DNA from: Curtobacterium salicis
GTDB lineage: Bacteria; Actinomycetota; Actinomycetes; Actinomycetales; Microbacteriaceae
Length of the DNA stretch: 64,000 nt
NCBI RefSeq assembly: GCF_011759505.1
Contig: NZ_JAAOYO010000001.1
Span: 62,001-126,000 of the forward strand
Direction of reading: 5' to 3'
Positions 35,151-44,665 of this stretch are shown piece after piece (within the stretch, counting starts at the first letter, position 1; every line of letters begins with the position of its first letter). The position numbers and the translations under genes were made by a program. A model generated the notes under the pieces. It had not been told where the DNA came from. It saw only the letters and a program-made list of their open reading frames with translations, and searched no databases.

Positions 35151-35608
35151 CCGCGCCGGCTCCCGGGCTCGTCAGGTTGAGTGCGGCAGCACGCCGTGCC
35201 ATTGAAACCGAGGCGGTCCGGGCCGACGCCAATCTTGAGACGGGTGGAGTACTCCTCGGACATGACCTTGGGGCCGAGATCTTGGTGAGCGTCGCGGGTG
35301 GGCCTGGACCTGGGGCAGTGCACCAGGCGCGCAGGTTTGATCGAGACACGCTCTATGCCTCCAAACTGGCGGACGAGGCGTGGTACCGAGATCGTTCTCA
35401 ATGGATCGGTGAGTGGCACACCCACCGCACCAGTTCGTTGATGCCGAGCCAAGTGGATCTGTCGACCTACCGAGCTCACCTGCGCCAGGGCAACATCGGC
35501 CCCAGCGCGTTCTTGTCGCTTCTTGTTCGGTCGCGAGGGCAGAACTGCTCGATGGTCGGCTGGGCTGTGACGCAATCATCGTTGGAACGGATCACGATCC
35601 TGTCGTAG
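35126..35608 (+). CDS. JAB/JAMM metallopeptidase (Cap3-like)
   Basis: A 160-residue protein with a complete JAMM zinc motif: Glu38 in LETGGVLLG, then EWHTHRTSSLMPSQVD giving His98-x-His100-x7-Ser108-x2-Asp111. Such enzymes cut isopeptide or peptide bonds after a C-terminal Gly; in type II CBASS, Cap3 removes the conjugated CD-NTase. Start GTG 35126 or ATG 35135, both inside the end of the E1 gene (overlap 16-25 bp). Last gene of the operon and of the island. Confidence 0.87.
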   Translation: MRDMFSDLAAPAPGLVRLSAAARRAIETEAVRADANLETGGVLLGHDLGAEILVSVAGGPGPGAVHQARRFDRDTLYASKLADEAWYRDRSQWIGEWHTHRTSSLMPSQVDLSTYRAHLRQGNIGPSAFLSLLVRSRGQNCSMVGWAVTQSSLERITILS

Positions 35609-35742
35609 TCCGGAATTGTCGTGCCTGCCAGAGGTGCCGCTCTACGTCAGTTCAGGTCGCATACTGCCCTGCGTCCACGCTGAGGACGTAGCCGGGCGCC
35701 CTCTGGACTAACGCATTGACGTGCGTTGACCCCCTATAAAAG
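35609..35742. other. Right end of the island
   Basis: No gene. It contains the inverted repeat CTACGTC (35642-35648)/GACGTAG (35685-35691) and CGCATTGACGTG (35712-35723), which resembles CGCACCTGACGTG near the left end (463-475). These may be recombinase binding sites. AAAAG at 35738-35742 mirrors CTTTT at 456-460. GTCGTGCCT at 35618-35626 repeats 449-457. Confidence 0.4.
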
Positions 35743-36228
35743 CTCGCGGCGAACCCCTGCCCGTGCGGCAACGCCGGGTCGTCAGGAGGCCCGGCGTGTA
35801 CCTGCGTGCCGAGCGCCGTCCGGCGCTACCTCGGACGGTTGTCCGGACCGCTGCTCGACCGGATCGACATCCGGGTCGCGGTCCCGAGGGTGACGACCGG
35901 CATGCTCCGGGCCGCGGACGGCCAGACCCCGAGCACCGCGTCGGCGCGACGTACCGTCCTCGATGCGCGGCGACGGATGCGGACGCGGTTGCAGGGGACG
36001 GGATGGACCCGGAACGCCGAGGTCACCGGGTCCTGGTTGCGGGACGAGGGGCGCGCCGCCACCGGGGCGACGGACCTGCTCGACCGGGGACTCGACCTGG
36101 GGACGCTCACCATGCGGGGGTGGGACCGGGTGATGCGTCTGGCGTGGACGATGGCCGACCTCGGCGGGGACGACCGTCCGGAGCGGCGGCACGTCGAACG
36201 GGCGCTCGCCCTGCGGACCGCGCTGTGA
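35743..36228 (+). pseudogene. comM: comM/yifB, 3' part, cut off by the island
   Basis: It reads in frame LAANPCPCGNAGSSGGPACTC, then RYLGRLSGPLLDRIDIRV (sensor-type segment) and the C-terminal helical Mg-chelatase region to the natural stop at 36226-36228. The Cys-rich PCPCG...CTC zinc motif is intact. It lacks a start and the ATPase motifs, which lie at 2-451. The stop overlaps the dprA start, preserving the ancestral comM-dprA operon order. Confidence 0.92.
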
Positions 36229-37571
36229 ACGGCAGCGCGGTGGTCCGGGGAAGAGGCGGCGACGGGGTGCTCAGGCGGCTGCGAGCGGACGTCGCCGGTC
36301 GGAGCAGCGCGTCCGCGGACGTCGAGGTCCTGGCCCGGGTCGCGTGGTCGACCGTCGTCGAGCCCGGTGACGCCGACGCGGGGGAGCTCGTCGGGCGTCT
36401 CGGGGCGAGCCGGGCGATCCGTGCTGCCCTCGCCGCACTCGACGCCGGGCCGATCGAGTTGGCCGAGATGCTGGTCGGTGCGGGTGCGGGTGCGGGTGCG
36501 GGTGTGGGTGCGGGTGTGGGTGTGGGTGCGGGTGCGGCGTCGGGTCCGGTCGTCCGGGCACTCGACGAGGACGACATCCGTGACCGGCTCGTCGAGACGA
36601 CCGCCACCGCGCTCGTGCCGGCTCTGCAGCGGTGGCGACCGCGGCTGCTGCGGCTCGACGTCGACGCGGTGCTCTCGGCAGCCTCAGCGGTCGGCTGCGC
36701 GCTGCTCGTCCCCGGAGACCCGGACTGGCCGGTGGGCGTCGACGACCTCGGTCCACATGCTCCGCTCGTGCTCTGGCGGCGGGGCGGCTCCTGCGCAGCA
36801 CGGCGGCCGTCCGTGGCGGTCGTCGGCTCCCGGGCGAACACGATCCTCGGTGCCGAGGCGGCAGCGGAGATCACCTCCGCCTCAGCCGACGCCGGCTGCG
36901 TCGTGGTGTCCGGCGGCGCTCACGGCATCGACGCCGTCGCTCACCGGGTGGCCATGGCCGCCCGGACGCCGACGGTCGCGGTGCTCGCCGGTGGTGTCGA
37001 CCAGCTCTACCCGGCCGCGAACACCGCGATGCTGCGATCCGTCGCGGACCAGGGTGCGCTCATCGCCGAGTGCCCACCGGGGACGCGGCCGTCCCGCTGG
37101 CGGTTCCTGGCGCGCAACCGGTTGATCGCGGCGATGAGCACGACGACCGTCATCGTCGAGGCGGGTGCCCGCTCCGGAGCGCTCAACACCGCGAACCACG
37201 CCGGCCACCTCGGCCGCCCGGTGTTCGCCGTGCCCGGGCCCTACTCGTCATCGGCGTCGGTCGGGTGCCACCGGTTGATCGCGGACCGGCGGGCGGAGAT
37301 CGTCGTGCAGCCGCACGACCCACCGGACACCGCTGTGCGGCTCTGGTCCGGAGAACCGATCGTCGCGGGCGCCGAGGTGCCGATCGCCGGTGCCCGGACG
37401 GACCCCGACGTGCTCCGTGTGGTCGACGCGCTCGACCGCCGGCGCGCGGTGCCGATGGACGAGATCGCCCGGCGGTCGGGGCTGTCCCTCGTCGACACCG
37501 CGGACGCCCTGGCACTCGCCGAACTGCAGGGACTGGTCCGGCGGCACCCAGCTGGATGGGTGAACCCGTGA
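36225..37571 (+). CDS. dprA: DNA processing protein DprA
   Basis: A 448-residue protein that loads RecA onto incoming single-stranded DNA. The GTG at 36225 overlaps the comM stop. The Rossmann-like core shows [71 protein letters not shown] and [29 protein letters not shown]; a C-terminal winged helix follows. A low-complexity Gly-Ala/Val run (about residues 85-105, hexanucleotide repeats at 36478-36536) interrupts the N-terminal domain. Its transcription may be altered because the island separates it from the comM promoter. Confidence 0.93.
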   Translation: MNGSAVVRGRGGDGVLRRLRADVAGRSSASADVEVLARVAWSTVVEPGDADAGELVGRLGASRAIRAALAALDAGPIELAEMLVGAGAGAGAGVGAGVGVGAGAASGPVVRALDEDDIRDRLVETTATALVPALQRWRPRLLRLDVDAVLSAASAVGCALLVPGDPDWPVGVDDLGPHAPLVLWRRGGSCAARRPSVAVVGSRANTILGAEAAAEITSASADAGCVVVSGGAHGIDAVAHRVAMAARTPTVAVLAGGVDQLYPAANTAMLRSVADQGALIAECPPGTRPSRWRFLARNRLIAAMSTTTVIVEAGARSGALNTANHAGHLGRPVFAVPGPYSSSASVGCHRLIADRRAEIVVQPHDPPDTAVRLWSGEPIVAGAEVPIAGARTDPDVLRVVDALDRRRAVPMDEIARRSGLSLVDTADALALAELQGLVRRHPAGWVNP

Positions 37572-37692
37572 CCGCGGTCACCGACGTGGGCACAGGCCAC
37601 CGGGATCGCCACGAGCGTGTGGCGCCGGCGCTCGGGATCCGATGGCGGGCGCGTCGTCGGGGGAGCGGGTCCGACCCGCCTACCCTGACGTC

Positions 37693-38709
37693 ATGCCGGA
37701 CACCGATCACGACCAGGAGCGCGACGGCGCGACGCTCGGGGTCGTCGTCGGGGTGTTCCTCGACCACTGCCGACACGGACGGGGCCTCAGCGAGCAGACC
37801 GTCCGTGCGTACCGAGCCGACCTCGAGGACCTCGTGTCGTTCGCCGCCGACCGGCTGATCCGCACCGCGCCCGGGCTCACGCTCGAGGTGCTGCGTGACT
37901 GGCTGTGGGCAGCGACCGAACGCGGGCTCGCACGATCGACCATCGCTCGCCGGAGCGCCTCGGTCCGGGCCTTCACCCGGTGGGCGAGCGAGACCGGCGT
38001 CCTGACCGTGGACCCGGGGGTGCGGCTCCGGGCGCCGAAGGGAGCGGCGCACCTGCCGCGGGTCGTGGCGCAGGACCAGGTCCGCAGCATGCTCGACGGG
38101 CTCGCCGTGCGGGCCGCGACCGACGACCCGGGAGCGCTCCGCGATCGAGCCCTGGTCGAGCTGCTCTACGCCGCCGGGATCCGCGTGAGCGAACTCGTCG
38201 GGCTCGACCTCGGCGACGTCGATCGAACGCGCCTGACGGTCCGGGTGCTCGGCAAGGGCGGCAAGGAGCGGGTGGTGCCCTTCGGCGTTCCGGCGCACGA
38301 CGCCCTCGACGCGTGGCTCGAGCGCGGCCGACCCGTGGTGGCCGCAGCCGCAGCCGCAGCCGCAGCCGGACCCGTACCCGTACCGGCAGCCACCGCCCGA
38401 CCCGCAGCCGCATCGAGCGCTGCGTCGTCCGGCACCGCCCTGTTCCTCGGGGACCGCGGCGGCCGGCTCGGGACCCGGAGCGCCTACCGCGTCGTCGCGC
38501 GCCTGCTCGAGGCCCTGCCCGGCGAGGGTCCGAGCGGCCCGCACACCTTCCGGCACACCGCCGCCACACACCTGCTCGACGGGGGAGCGGACCTCCGCGC
38601 GGTGCAGGAGCTCCTCGGGCACGCCAGCCTGGGGACCACGCAGATCTACACGCACGTCTCGTCAGCGCGTCTCCGCGAGGTGTACCGCACCGCTCACCCG
38701 CGCGCCTGA
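37693..38709 (+). CDS. xerC: Tyrosine recombinase XerC
   Basis: A 338-residue recombinase for chromosome dimer resolution. ATG at 37693 (MPDTDHDQ). N-terminal SAM-like domain; catalytic Arg in [13 protein letters not shown], Lys in [39 protein letters not shown] with the Tyr nucleophile. An Ala/Pro-rich insertion (from about residue 216 to 245) follows the Lys strand and is encoded by GCCGCA repeats; it is longer than in typical XerC. Chromosomal, not part of the island. It overlaps the convergent M23 gene by 16 bp. Confidence 0.88.
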   Translation: MPDTDHDQERDGATLGVVVGVFLDHCRHGRGLSEQTVRAYRADLEDLVSFAADRLIRTAPGLTLEVLRDWLWAATERGLARSTIARRSASVRAFTRWASETGVLTVDPGVRLRAPKGAAHLPRVVAQDQVRSMLDGLAVRAATDDPGALRDRALVELLYAAGIRVSELVGLDLGDVDRTRLTVRVLGKGGKERVVPFGVPAHDALDAWLERGRPVVAAAAAAAAAGPVPVPAATARPAAASSAASSGTALFLGDRGGRLGTRSAYRVVARLLEALPGEGPSGPHTFRHTAATHLLDGGADLRAVQELLGHASLGTTQIYTHVSSARLREVYRTAHPRA

Positions 38710-39434
38710 CCGTCCGGCAGCAGCACCGGCCAGGCCGGCCGCGGCAACAGCGGCAACGGGTCCACGTACGTGCCGTCGACCCGGGCCCCGAGGTGCAGGC
38801 ACGGCGACGCCGCCGGGCAGTGTCCGATGCCGACCGTCCCGACGTGGTCGCCCCGGCGGACCCGGGCGCCCGCCGACAGCGACGGCACGACCGGGTCGAG
38901 CGTGCTCACCAGCCCCTCGCCGTGGTCGATCGTGACGACGGACCGCCCTCCGACCTGCCCGGCGAACGCGACCGTCCCGTCTGCCGGCGCTCGCACCGGA
39001 CTGCCGGGCGATGCGGGCACGTCGAGGCCGCGGTGTCCTGCTCCGAAGTCGGTGGCGGGTGCGTCCCAGGGACGGAGGACCACCCTCGTCGTCGTCGGCC
39101 AGGACCATCGTGCCGTCGGACGGGCCGCACGCTGCGCCGCGGTCGTCGCGACGTCCGCCGCCAGGACCTCCGCTGACGCCGGGTCCGTCGGCACGGGATC
39201 CGTCGGCACCGGCTCCGTCGGCACCGGGTCCGGCGACGCGGCGACCGTCGGTGCGACGACCGTCGATGCGACTCCCGGCCAGGTTGCGCCGGAGCGGGTG
39301 ACCGATGCCGATGACACGACCAGCGCCACCACCAGGAGCACCTGGAGCACCAGGACCACCCCGAGCGACCCGAGCGCACTCGGCCGCACGCCCCACCGCC
39401 ACACGTCCTCGTCACGTCCCCGACCTCGTCGCAT
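38694..39434 (-). CDS. M23 family metallopeptidase, membrane-anchored
   Basis: A 246-residue protein with an N-terminal membrane anchor ([20 protein letters not shown]), a Pro/Thr linker ([15 protein letters not shown]), then an M23 LytM domain: [29 protein letters not shown] with the H-x3-D metal ligands and [10 protein letters not shown] with the H-x-H-like end (HLG, one ligand changed). It acts on or senses peptidoglycan outside the membrane. The start [11 protein letters not shown] at 39434 gives a basic N-terminus before the anchor. Confidence 0.83.
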   Translation of the reverse strand: MRRGRGRDEDVWRWGVRPSALGSLGVVLVLQVLLVVALVVSSASVTRSGATWPGVASTVVAPTVAASPDPVPTEPVPTDPVPTDPASAEVLAADVATTAAQRAARPTARWSWPTTTRVVLRPWDAPATDFGAGHRGLDVPASPGSPVRAPADGTVAFAGQVGGRSVVTIDHGEGLVSTLDPVVPSLSAGARVRRGDHVGTVGIGHCPAASPCLHLGARVDGTYVDPLPLLPRPAWPVLLPDGQARG

Positions 39435-39689
39435 CGCCGACCTCCTGGGTCCACGGTGCTGTGTCCGGCGCGGCGACGAGGCGGAGCGATGCCGGTCTGT
39501 GGAGGGTGCCCCGGGCCTCCCGTCCGGTGCAGGACAGGACCGGCTGGACCACACCTGATGTGCTGAGCAGCTGAGGAAGGGGTACTGTCGGGGCCGCTCC
39601 GGACACCGCAACGCCGCTCGGACGGCGATCCAGCCGACCGCCGGGGCACCGTGCACCACCCGGCACGGCGGCGGGAATCCAGGAGCATC

Positions 39690-41132
39690 GTGTCGAACAC
39701 GACCACCGGACACGGCGACGACCGTGCGTTCAAGGGGAAGGTCACACTGTTCGCCATCGCGGCGGCGGTCGGTGGCTTCCTCTTCGGCTTCGACTCATCC
39801 GTGATCAACGGTGCGGTCGACGCGATCAAGGGTGAGTTCGACCTCTCCGACGCCGCCAGCGGCTTCGCGGTCGCCTCGGCCCTGATCGGCTGTGCCTTCG
39901 GCGCCTACTTCGCCGGTCGCCTCGCCGACCGGTTCGGGCGCACGAAGATCATGTTCTGGGCCGCCGTCCTCTTCTTCGTCTCGTCGATCGGCAGCGGCTT
40001 CGCGTTCGCCACGTGGGACTTCGTGCTGTGGCGTCTCGTCGGTGGTCTCGGCATCGGTACCGCCTCGGTCATCGCACCGGCGTACATCTCCGAGGTCTCC
40101 CCGAAGGCCATCCGCGGGCGCCTCGCGTCGTTCCAGCAGCTCGCGATCACGCTCGGTATCTTCGCCGCCCTGCTCTCCGACCAGTTCTTCGCGGTGACGG
40201 CGGGCAGCGCGTCGGCCGAGGTCTTCGGCCTGCCGGCATGGCGCTGGATGTTCCTGGTGGGCGTCGTGCCGTCGATCGTCTACGGCGTGCTCGCGATCAC
40301 GCTGCCCGAGTCGCCGCGCTACCTGCTGACGAAGGGCCGGAGCGACGACGCCCGCGAGGTCATGGGCAAGATCGTCCCCAGGGACACCGTGAACACGAGC
40401 CTGGAGGAGATCCAGGACGGCATCGAGAAGGAAGCCAAGGAGAAGAAGGGCTCGATCCGCGGCAACCGCTTCGGGCTCCAGCCGATCGTCTGGGTCGGCA
40501 TCATCCTCGCCGTGCTGCAGCAGTTCGTCGGCATCAACGTGATCTTCTACTACTCGACGACGCTCTGGCAGGCCGTCGGGTTCAAGGAGGAGCAGTCGTT
40601 CCTCATCTCGACGATCACCTCGGTGGTCAACGTCGCGGTGACCTTCATCGCGATCTTCCTGGTCGACAAGGTCGGTCGGAAGCCGCTGCTGATCGCCGGT
40701 TCCGCGGGCATGTTCATCTCGCTGACGATGGTCGCGATCGCGTTCTCGCAGGCGTCGATCGTCAACGGTGAACCGAAGCTCCCCGGCGCCTGGGGTGTCA
40801 TCGCGCTGGTCTTCGCGAACCTGTTCGTGGTGTCCTTCGGCGCGACGTGGGGTCCGCTCATGTGGGTGCTGCTCGGCGAGATGTTCCCGAACCGCATCCG
40901 CGCCACCGCACTCGGCGTCGGTTCGGCCGCCAACTGGATCGCGAACTTCATCGTCACGATCTCGTTCCCGGTGCTGTCCGGCTTCAACTTGACGGTCACC
41001 TACGGCATCTACGCGCTGTTCGCGTTGCTCTCGCTCTTCTTCGTCATCGCGAAGATCCCGGAGACCAAGGGCCGCTCGCTCGAGGAGATGGGCATCTCCG
41101 CCGAAGGCGACAGGGTCGACGCCAAGGCGTAG
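39690..41132 (+). CDS. Sugar/H+ symporter (MFS sugar porter family)
   Basis: A 480-residue, 12-TM transporter. The GTG at 39690 follows AGGAG. Family signatures: GGFLFGFDSSVINGA, GRLADRFGRTKIM, the PESPRYLL sequence after TM6, QQFVGINVIFYYST in TM7, DKVGRKPLL, and PETKGRSLEEM after TM12. It imports hexose, pentose or inositol with protons; the sugar cannot be determined. Followed by a very strong terminator. Confidence 0.92.
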   Translation: MSNTTTGHGDDRAFKGKVTLFAIAAAVGGFLFGFDSSVINGAVDAIKGEFDLSDAASGFAVASALIGCAFGAYFAGRLADRFGRTKIMFWAAVLFFVSSIGSGFAFATWDFVLWRLVGGLGIGTASVIAPAYISEVSPKAIRGRLASFQQLAITLGIFAALLSDQFFAVTAGSASAEVFGLPAWRWMFLVGVVPSIVYGVLAITLPESPRYLLTKGRSDDAREVMGKIVPRDTVNTSLEEIQDGIEKEAKEKKGSIRGNRFGLQPIVWVGIILAVLQQFVGINVIFYYSTTLWQAVGFKEEQSFLISTITSVVNVAVTFIAIFLVDKVGRKPLLIAGSAGMFISLTMVAIAFSQASIVNGEPKLPGAWGVIALVFANLFVVSFGATWGPLMWVLLGEMFPNRIRATALGVGSAANWIANFIVTISFPVLSGFNLTVTYGIYALFALLSLFFVIAKIPETKGRSLEEMGISAEGDRVDAKA

Positions 41133-41143
41133 ACGCCACCACG

Positions 41144-41188
41144 GACGGGAGGCACGGTGCGGGTCCGACCCGCACCGTGCCTCCCGTC
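41144..41188. terminator. Strong terminator after the sugar porter
   Basis: A perfect 21-bp stem (41144-41164 with 41168-41188) and a 3-nt loop. Outer bases GACGGGAGGC/GCCTCCCGTC are the same as in the palindrome at 53336. Confidence 0.9.
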
Positions 41189-41386
41189 TGTTAGCATTTC
41201 TCCAGCAGCGCGCCGAGCGCGCTGACTTCGCGTGTCCACGCAACACACACGGTCATCGGTCCCGCTCTCACGAGTGGGCGGTCGTGCGTCAGGACACCAG
41301 GGACCACGTCCTCCGGCCGTGGTCGACACAACCGCACCAGGTGCACGGTCATGCCGTGCGCCGAGAAGACAGAAGGAGGACGGCAC

Positions 41387-42313
41387 ATGGCCGTCGTCAC
41401 CATCCGCCAGCTGCTCGACAGCGGCGTCCACTTCGGACACCAGACCCGTCGGTGGAACCCGAAGGTGAAGCGCTTCATCCTCGCCGAGCGCTCGGGCATC
41501 CACATCATCGACCTGCAGCAGTCGCTGGCCTTCATCGACCGCGCGTACGACTTCGTCAAGGAGACGGTCTCGCACGGTGGCACGATCCTCTTCGTGGGCA
41601 CCAAGAAGCAGGCGCAGGGCTCCATCGCCGAGCAGGCGACCCGCGTCGGCCAGCCGTACGTCAACCAGCGTTGGCTCGGCGGTCTGCTCACGAACTTCCA
41701 GACGGTCTCCAAGCGCCTCGCGCGCATGAAGGAGCTCGAGGAGATCGACTTCGACGACACGACGAAGGGCTTCACCAAGAAGGAGCTCCTCATCAAGAAG
41801 CGCGAGCTCGACAAGCTCCACAAGACCCTCGGTGGTATCCGCAACCTCACGCGGACCCCGAGCGCGCTCTGGATCGTCGACACCAAGAAGGAGCACCTCG
41901 CCGTCGACGAGGCGCAGAAGCTCGGGATCCCGATCATCGGCATCCTCGACACCAACTGCGACCCGGACGAGATCACGTACCCGATCCCGGGCAACGACGA
42001 CGCGATCCGCTCCGTCGGTCTCCTCACCCGCATCGTCGCCGACGCGGCTGCCGAGGGTCTGAAGGCCCGTCACAACGGTGGCGACGACGACGCAGCTGCT
42101 GAGCCGCTCGCCGAGTGGGAGCAGGAGCTCCTCGGTGGCGACAGCGCAACGCCGGCCGCCGACGCCGCTCCGGAGGGCGCGACCGTCCAGGAGAACGACG
42201 CTGACGCGCAGGTCGCCGCGAAGGAGATCGGCGAGCCGATCGCCGACGCCGACAAGAACGCCGAGCCGACCGCCGAGGCCGAGAAGGCCGCGGAGACGAC
42301 TCCCGCCGAGTGA
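41387..42313 (+). CDS. rpsB: 30S ribosomal protein S2
   Basis: A 308-residue S2 ([28 protein letters not shown]). ATG at 41387 preceded by AGGAGG. The core ends near GRHNGGDD-like sequence (about residue 230). An acidic Ala/Glu-rich tail of about 75 residues follows, which is common in Actinobacteria. It assembles into the small subunit near S1. Followed by a hairpin and tsf, the usual order. Confidence 0.97.
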   Translation: MAVVTIRQLLDSGVHFGHQTRRWNPKVKRFILAERSGIHIIDLQQSLAFIDRAYDFVKETVSHGGTILFVGTKKQAQGSIAEQATRVGQPYVNQRWLGGLLTNFQTVSKRLARMKELEEIDFDDTTKGFTKKELLIKKRELDKLHKTLGGIRNLTRTPSALWIVDTKKEHLAVDEAQKLGIPIIGILDTNCDPDEITYPIPGNDDAIRSVGLLTRIVADAAAEGLKARHNGGDDDAAAEPLAEWEQELLGGDSATPAADAAPEGATVQENDADAQVAAKEIGEPIADADKNAEPTAEAEKAAETTPAE

Positions 42314-42318
42314 TCACC

Positions 42319-42352
42319 AGGGGCGCCGGACCGACACCGGTCCGGCGCCCCT
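42319..42352 (+). terminator. Hairpin between rpsB and tsf
   Basis: A perfect 15-bp stem (42319-42333 with 42338-42352) around ACAC, without a long T run. It probably acts as a partial terminator that lowers tsf relative to rpsB, or as an RNA-stability element. Confidence 0.75.
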
Positions 42353-42403
42353 GCCTCGCTCCCCACTCTCCACACACGCACAGTCCAGAAAGGACGCCTG
42401 TCA

Positions 42404-43231
42404 ATGGCAAACTTCACCGCACAGGACGTGAAGAAGCTCCGCGAGGACCTCGGGGCCGGCATGATGGACGCGAAGAACGCGCTCGTCGAGGCTGACGGCG
42501 ACTACGACAAGGCCGTCGAACTGCTCCGCATCAAGGGCGCGAAGGCCGTCGCCAAGCGCGACGACCGTGCGACCTCCGAGGGTGTCGTCGTCGCCTCCGC
42601 CGACAACGGTGCCGCGACCGTCGTCGAGCTCGCGAGCGAGACCGACTTCGTCGCCAAGAACGAGAAGTTCACGACCCTCGCCGACAAGGTGCTCGGTGCG
42701 GTCGCCGCTGCCGGAGCCACCGACGTCGCCTCCGCGAACGCCGCGCCGGTCGACGGCAAGACGGTGCTCGAGCTCGTCAACGAGAACGCTGCTGCGCTCG
42801 GCGAGAAGCTCGAGGTCCGCACGGTCCGCCGTCTCGAGGGCTCGGCCTTCGAGATCTACCTGCACAAGACGAGCCAGGACCTGCCGCCGCAGATCGCCGT
42901 CGTCGTCGCCTACGAGGGTGACAACGCCGCCGAGGCCCGTTCGATCGCACAGCACGTCGCGTTCGCGAACCCGTCGTACCTCACGCGCGACGAGGTCCCG
43001 ACCGAGGCCATCGAGAAGGAGCGTGCGACCGTCGAGGCGATCACGCGCGAAGAGGGCAAGCCCGAGGCCGCCCTCCCGAAGATCGTCGAGGGTCGCGTGA
43101 ACGCCTTCATCAAGGGCATCTCACTCCTCGACCAGGACTACGCGAAGGACAACAAGATCTCCGTCGCGAAGGCCGCCGAGAACGCCGGCATCACGATCCA
43201 GGGCTTCGCCCGCGTCAAGGTCGGCGCGTAA
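42404..43231 (+). CDS. tsf: Translation elongation factor Ts
   Basis: A 275-residue EF-Ts, the nucleotide exchange factor for EF-Tu. It begins MANFTAQDVKKLREDLGAGMMDAKNAL (UBA-like domain), with SETDFVAKNEKF in the core domain, where the TDFV motif contacts EF-Tu. ATG preceded by GAAAGGA. Ends with a strong terminator. Confidence 0.97.
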   Translation: MANFTAQDVKKLREDLGAGMMDAKNALVEADGDYDKAVELLRIKGAKAVAKRDDRATSEGVVVASADNGAATVVELASETDFVAKNEKFTTLADKVLGAVAAAGATDVASANAAPVDGKTVLELVNENAAALGEKLEVRTVRRLEGSAFEIYLHKTSQDLPPQIAVVVAYEGDNAAEARSIAQHVAFANPSYLTRDEVPTEAIEKERATVEAITREEGKPEAALPKIVEGRVNAFIKGISLLDQDYAKDNKISVAKAAENAGITIQGFARVKVGA

Positions 43232-43241
43232 CGAACCCGTG

Positions 43242-43277
43242 ACGGGGCCAGGAACCAACCGGTTCCTGGCCCCGTTG
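43242..43277 (+). terminator. Terminator after tsf
   Basis: A perfect 15-bp stem (43242-43256 with 43261-43275), loop AACC, then TTGT. Confidence 0.85.
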
Positions 43278-43336
43278 TCGTGTGCCCCCGCGCACCGAGT
43301 ACATTTCCACGAGACCACGACGAAGGGTGCCCCGAC

Positions 43337-44056
43337 ATGACCGACGAGAAGACCGGCCGCCGACGAGTCCTGCTGAAGCTCTCGGGAGAGGCGTTCGGCG
43401 CCGGTTCCCTGGGAGTCAACCCGGACGTCATCAGCACCATCGCCAAGCAGATCGCCGTCGCGGCCCAGGAGGTCGAGGTCGCGATCGTCGTCGGCGGTGG
43501 CAACTTCTTCCGCGGCGCCGAGCTCTCGCAGCGCGGCATGGACCGCGGACGCGCCGACTACATGGGCATGCTCGGCACCGTGATGAACGCGCTCGCCCTG
43601 CAGGACTTCCTCGAGCAGGCCGGCGCGGCCACCCGCGTGCAGTCCGCCATCAGCATGACCCAGGTCGCAGAGCCCTACATCCCGCGTCGCGCCGAGCGTC
43701 ACCTGGAGAAGGGCCGCGTCGTCATCTTCGGCGCCGGCGCCGGCCTGCCGTACTTCTCGACCGACACCGTCGCGGCGCAGCGTGCACTCGAGATCGGTGC
43801 CGACGAGGTCCTGGTCGCCAAGAACGGCGTCGACGGGGTGTACTCCGCAGACCCGAAGAAGGACCCGACCGCCGAGAAGCTGCACCACGTGACCTACCAG
43901 GACGCGCTGCTCAAGGGCCTGAAGGTCGTCGACGCGACCGCGTTCTCGCTCTGCATGGACAACGGCATGCCGATGCACGTCTTCGGCATGGAGGGCGAGG
44001 GCAACGTCCGTGCCGCGATCCAGGGCGAGCGCATCGGCACCGTCGTCAGCAACTGA
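43337..44056 (+). CDS. pyrH: UMP kinase
   Basis: A 239-residue hexameric UMP kinase making UDP for nucleotide and cell-wall synthesis. Motifs: [52 protein letters not shown] and [19 protein letters not shown] at 43337 (MTDEKTGRR) after GAAGGGTG. Core-genome order with tsf and frr. Confidence 0.96.
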   Translation: MTDEKTGRRRVLLKLSGEAFGAGSLGVNPDVISTIAKQIAVAAQEVEVAIVVGGGNFFRGAELSQRGMDRGRADYMGMLGTVMNALALQDFLEQAGAATRVQSAISMTQVAEPYIPRRAERHLEKGRVVIFGAGAGLPYFSTDTVAAQRALEIGADEVLVAKNGVDGVYSADPKKDPTAEKLHHVTYQDALLKGLKVVDATAFSLCMDNGMPMHVFGMEGEGNVRAAIQGERIGTVVSN

Positions 44057-44110
44057 CCGGCGCACCGTCGCCGACTGACTAGACTCGACCCGTACCGAAG
44101 GAGAACCACC

Positions 44111-44665
44111 GTGATCAGTGACGTCATGACCGATGCGACCGAGAAGATGGCGAAGGCCGTCGACGTGGCGAAGGACGACTTCGGCACCGTGCGCACCGGC
44201 CGCATCAACGCCGCCCTCTTCCAGAAGATCCCGGTCGAGTACTACGGTTCGCCGACCCCGCTCGCGCAGCTCGCGTCCCTCCAGACGCCGGAAGCCCGCA
44301 CCCTGATCGTGACGCCGTACGACAAGACGGCGCTCAAGGAGATCGAGCGGGCCATCGCGACCTTCCCGAACCTCGGTGCCAGCCCGACCAACGACGGTGA
44401 GATCGTCCGTGTGACGATCCCGGAGCTCTCGGCCGAGCGCCGCAAGGAGTTCGTGAAGATCGTCAAGAGCAAGGGCGAAGACCACAAGGTCGTGCTCCGC
44501 AACATCCGTCGCAAGGCGAAGGACGACCTCGACGCGCTGAAGGGCGAGGTGTCGGACGACGACATCGCCCGCAGCGACAAGGAGCTCGACGCGCTCACCA
44601 AGAAGCACGTCGACCAGATCGACGACGCGCTGAAGAAGAAGGAAGCCGAACTCCTCGAGGTCTGA
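44111..44665 (+). CDS. frr: Ribosome recycling factor
   Basis: A 184-residue RRF. It begins with GTG ([32 protein letters not shown]) after [36 protein letters not shown] and the C-terminal RRKAKDDL helix are typical. It splits post-termination ribosomes with EF-G. Overlaps the cdsA start by one base. Confidence 0.97.
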   Translation: MISDVMTDATEKMAKAVDVAKDDFGTVRTGRINAALFQKIPVEYYGSPTPLAQLASLQTPEARTLIVTPYDKTALKEIERAIATFPNLGASPTNDGEIVRVTIPELSAERRKEFVKIVKSKGEDHKVVLRNIRRKAKDDLDALKGEVSDDDIARSDKELDALTKKHVDQIDDALKKKEAELLEV

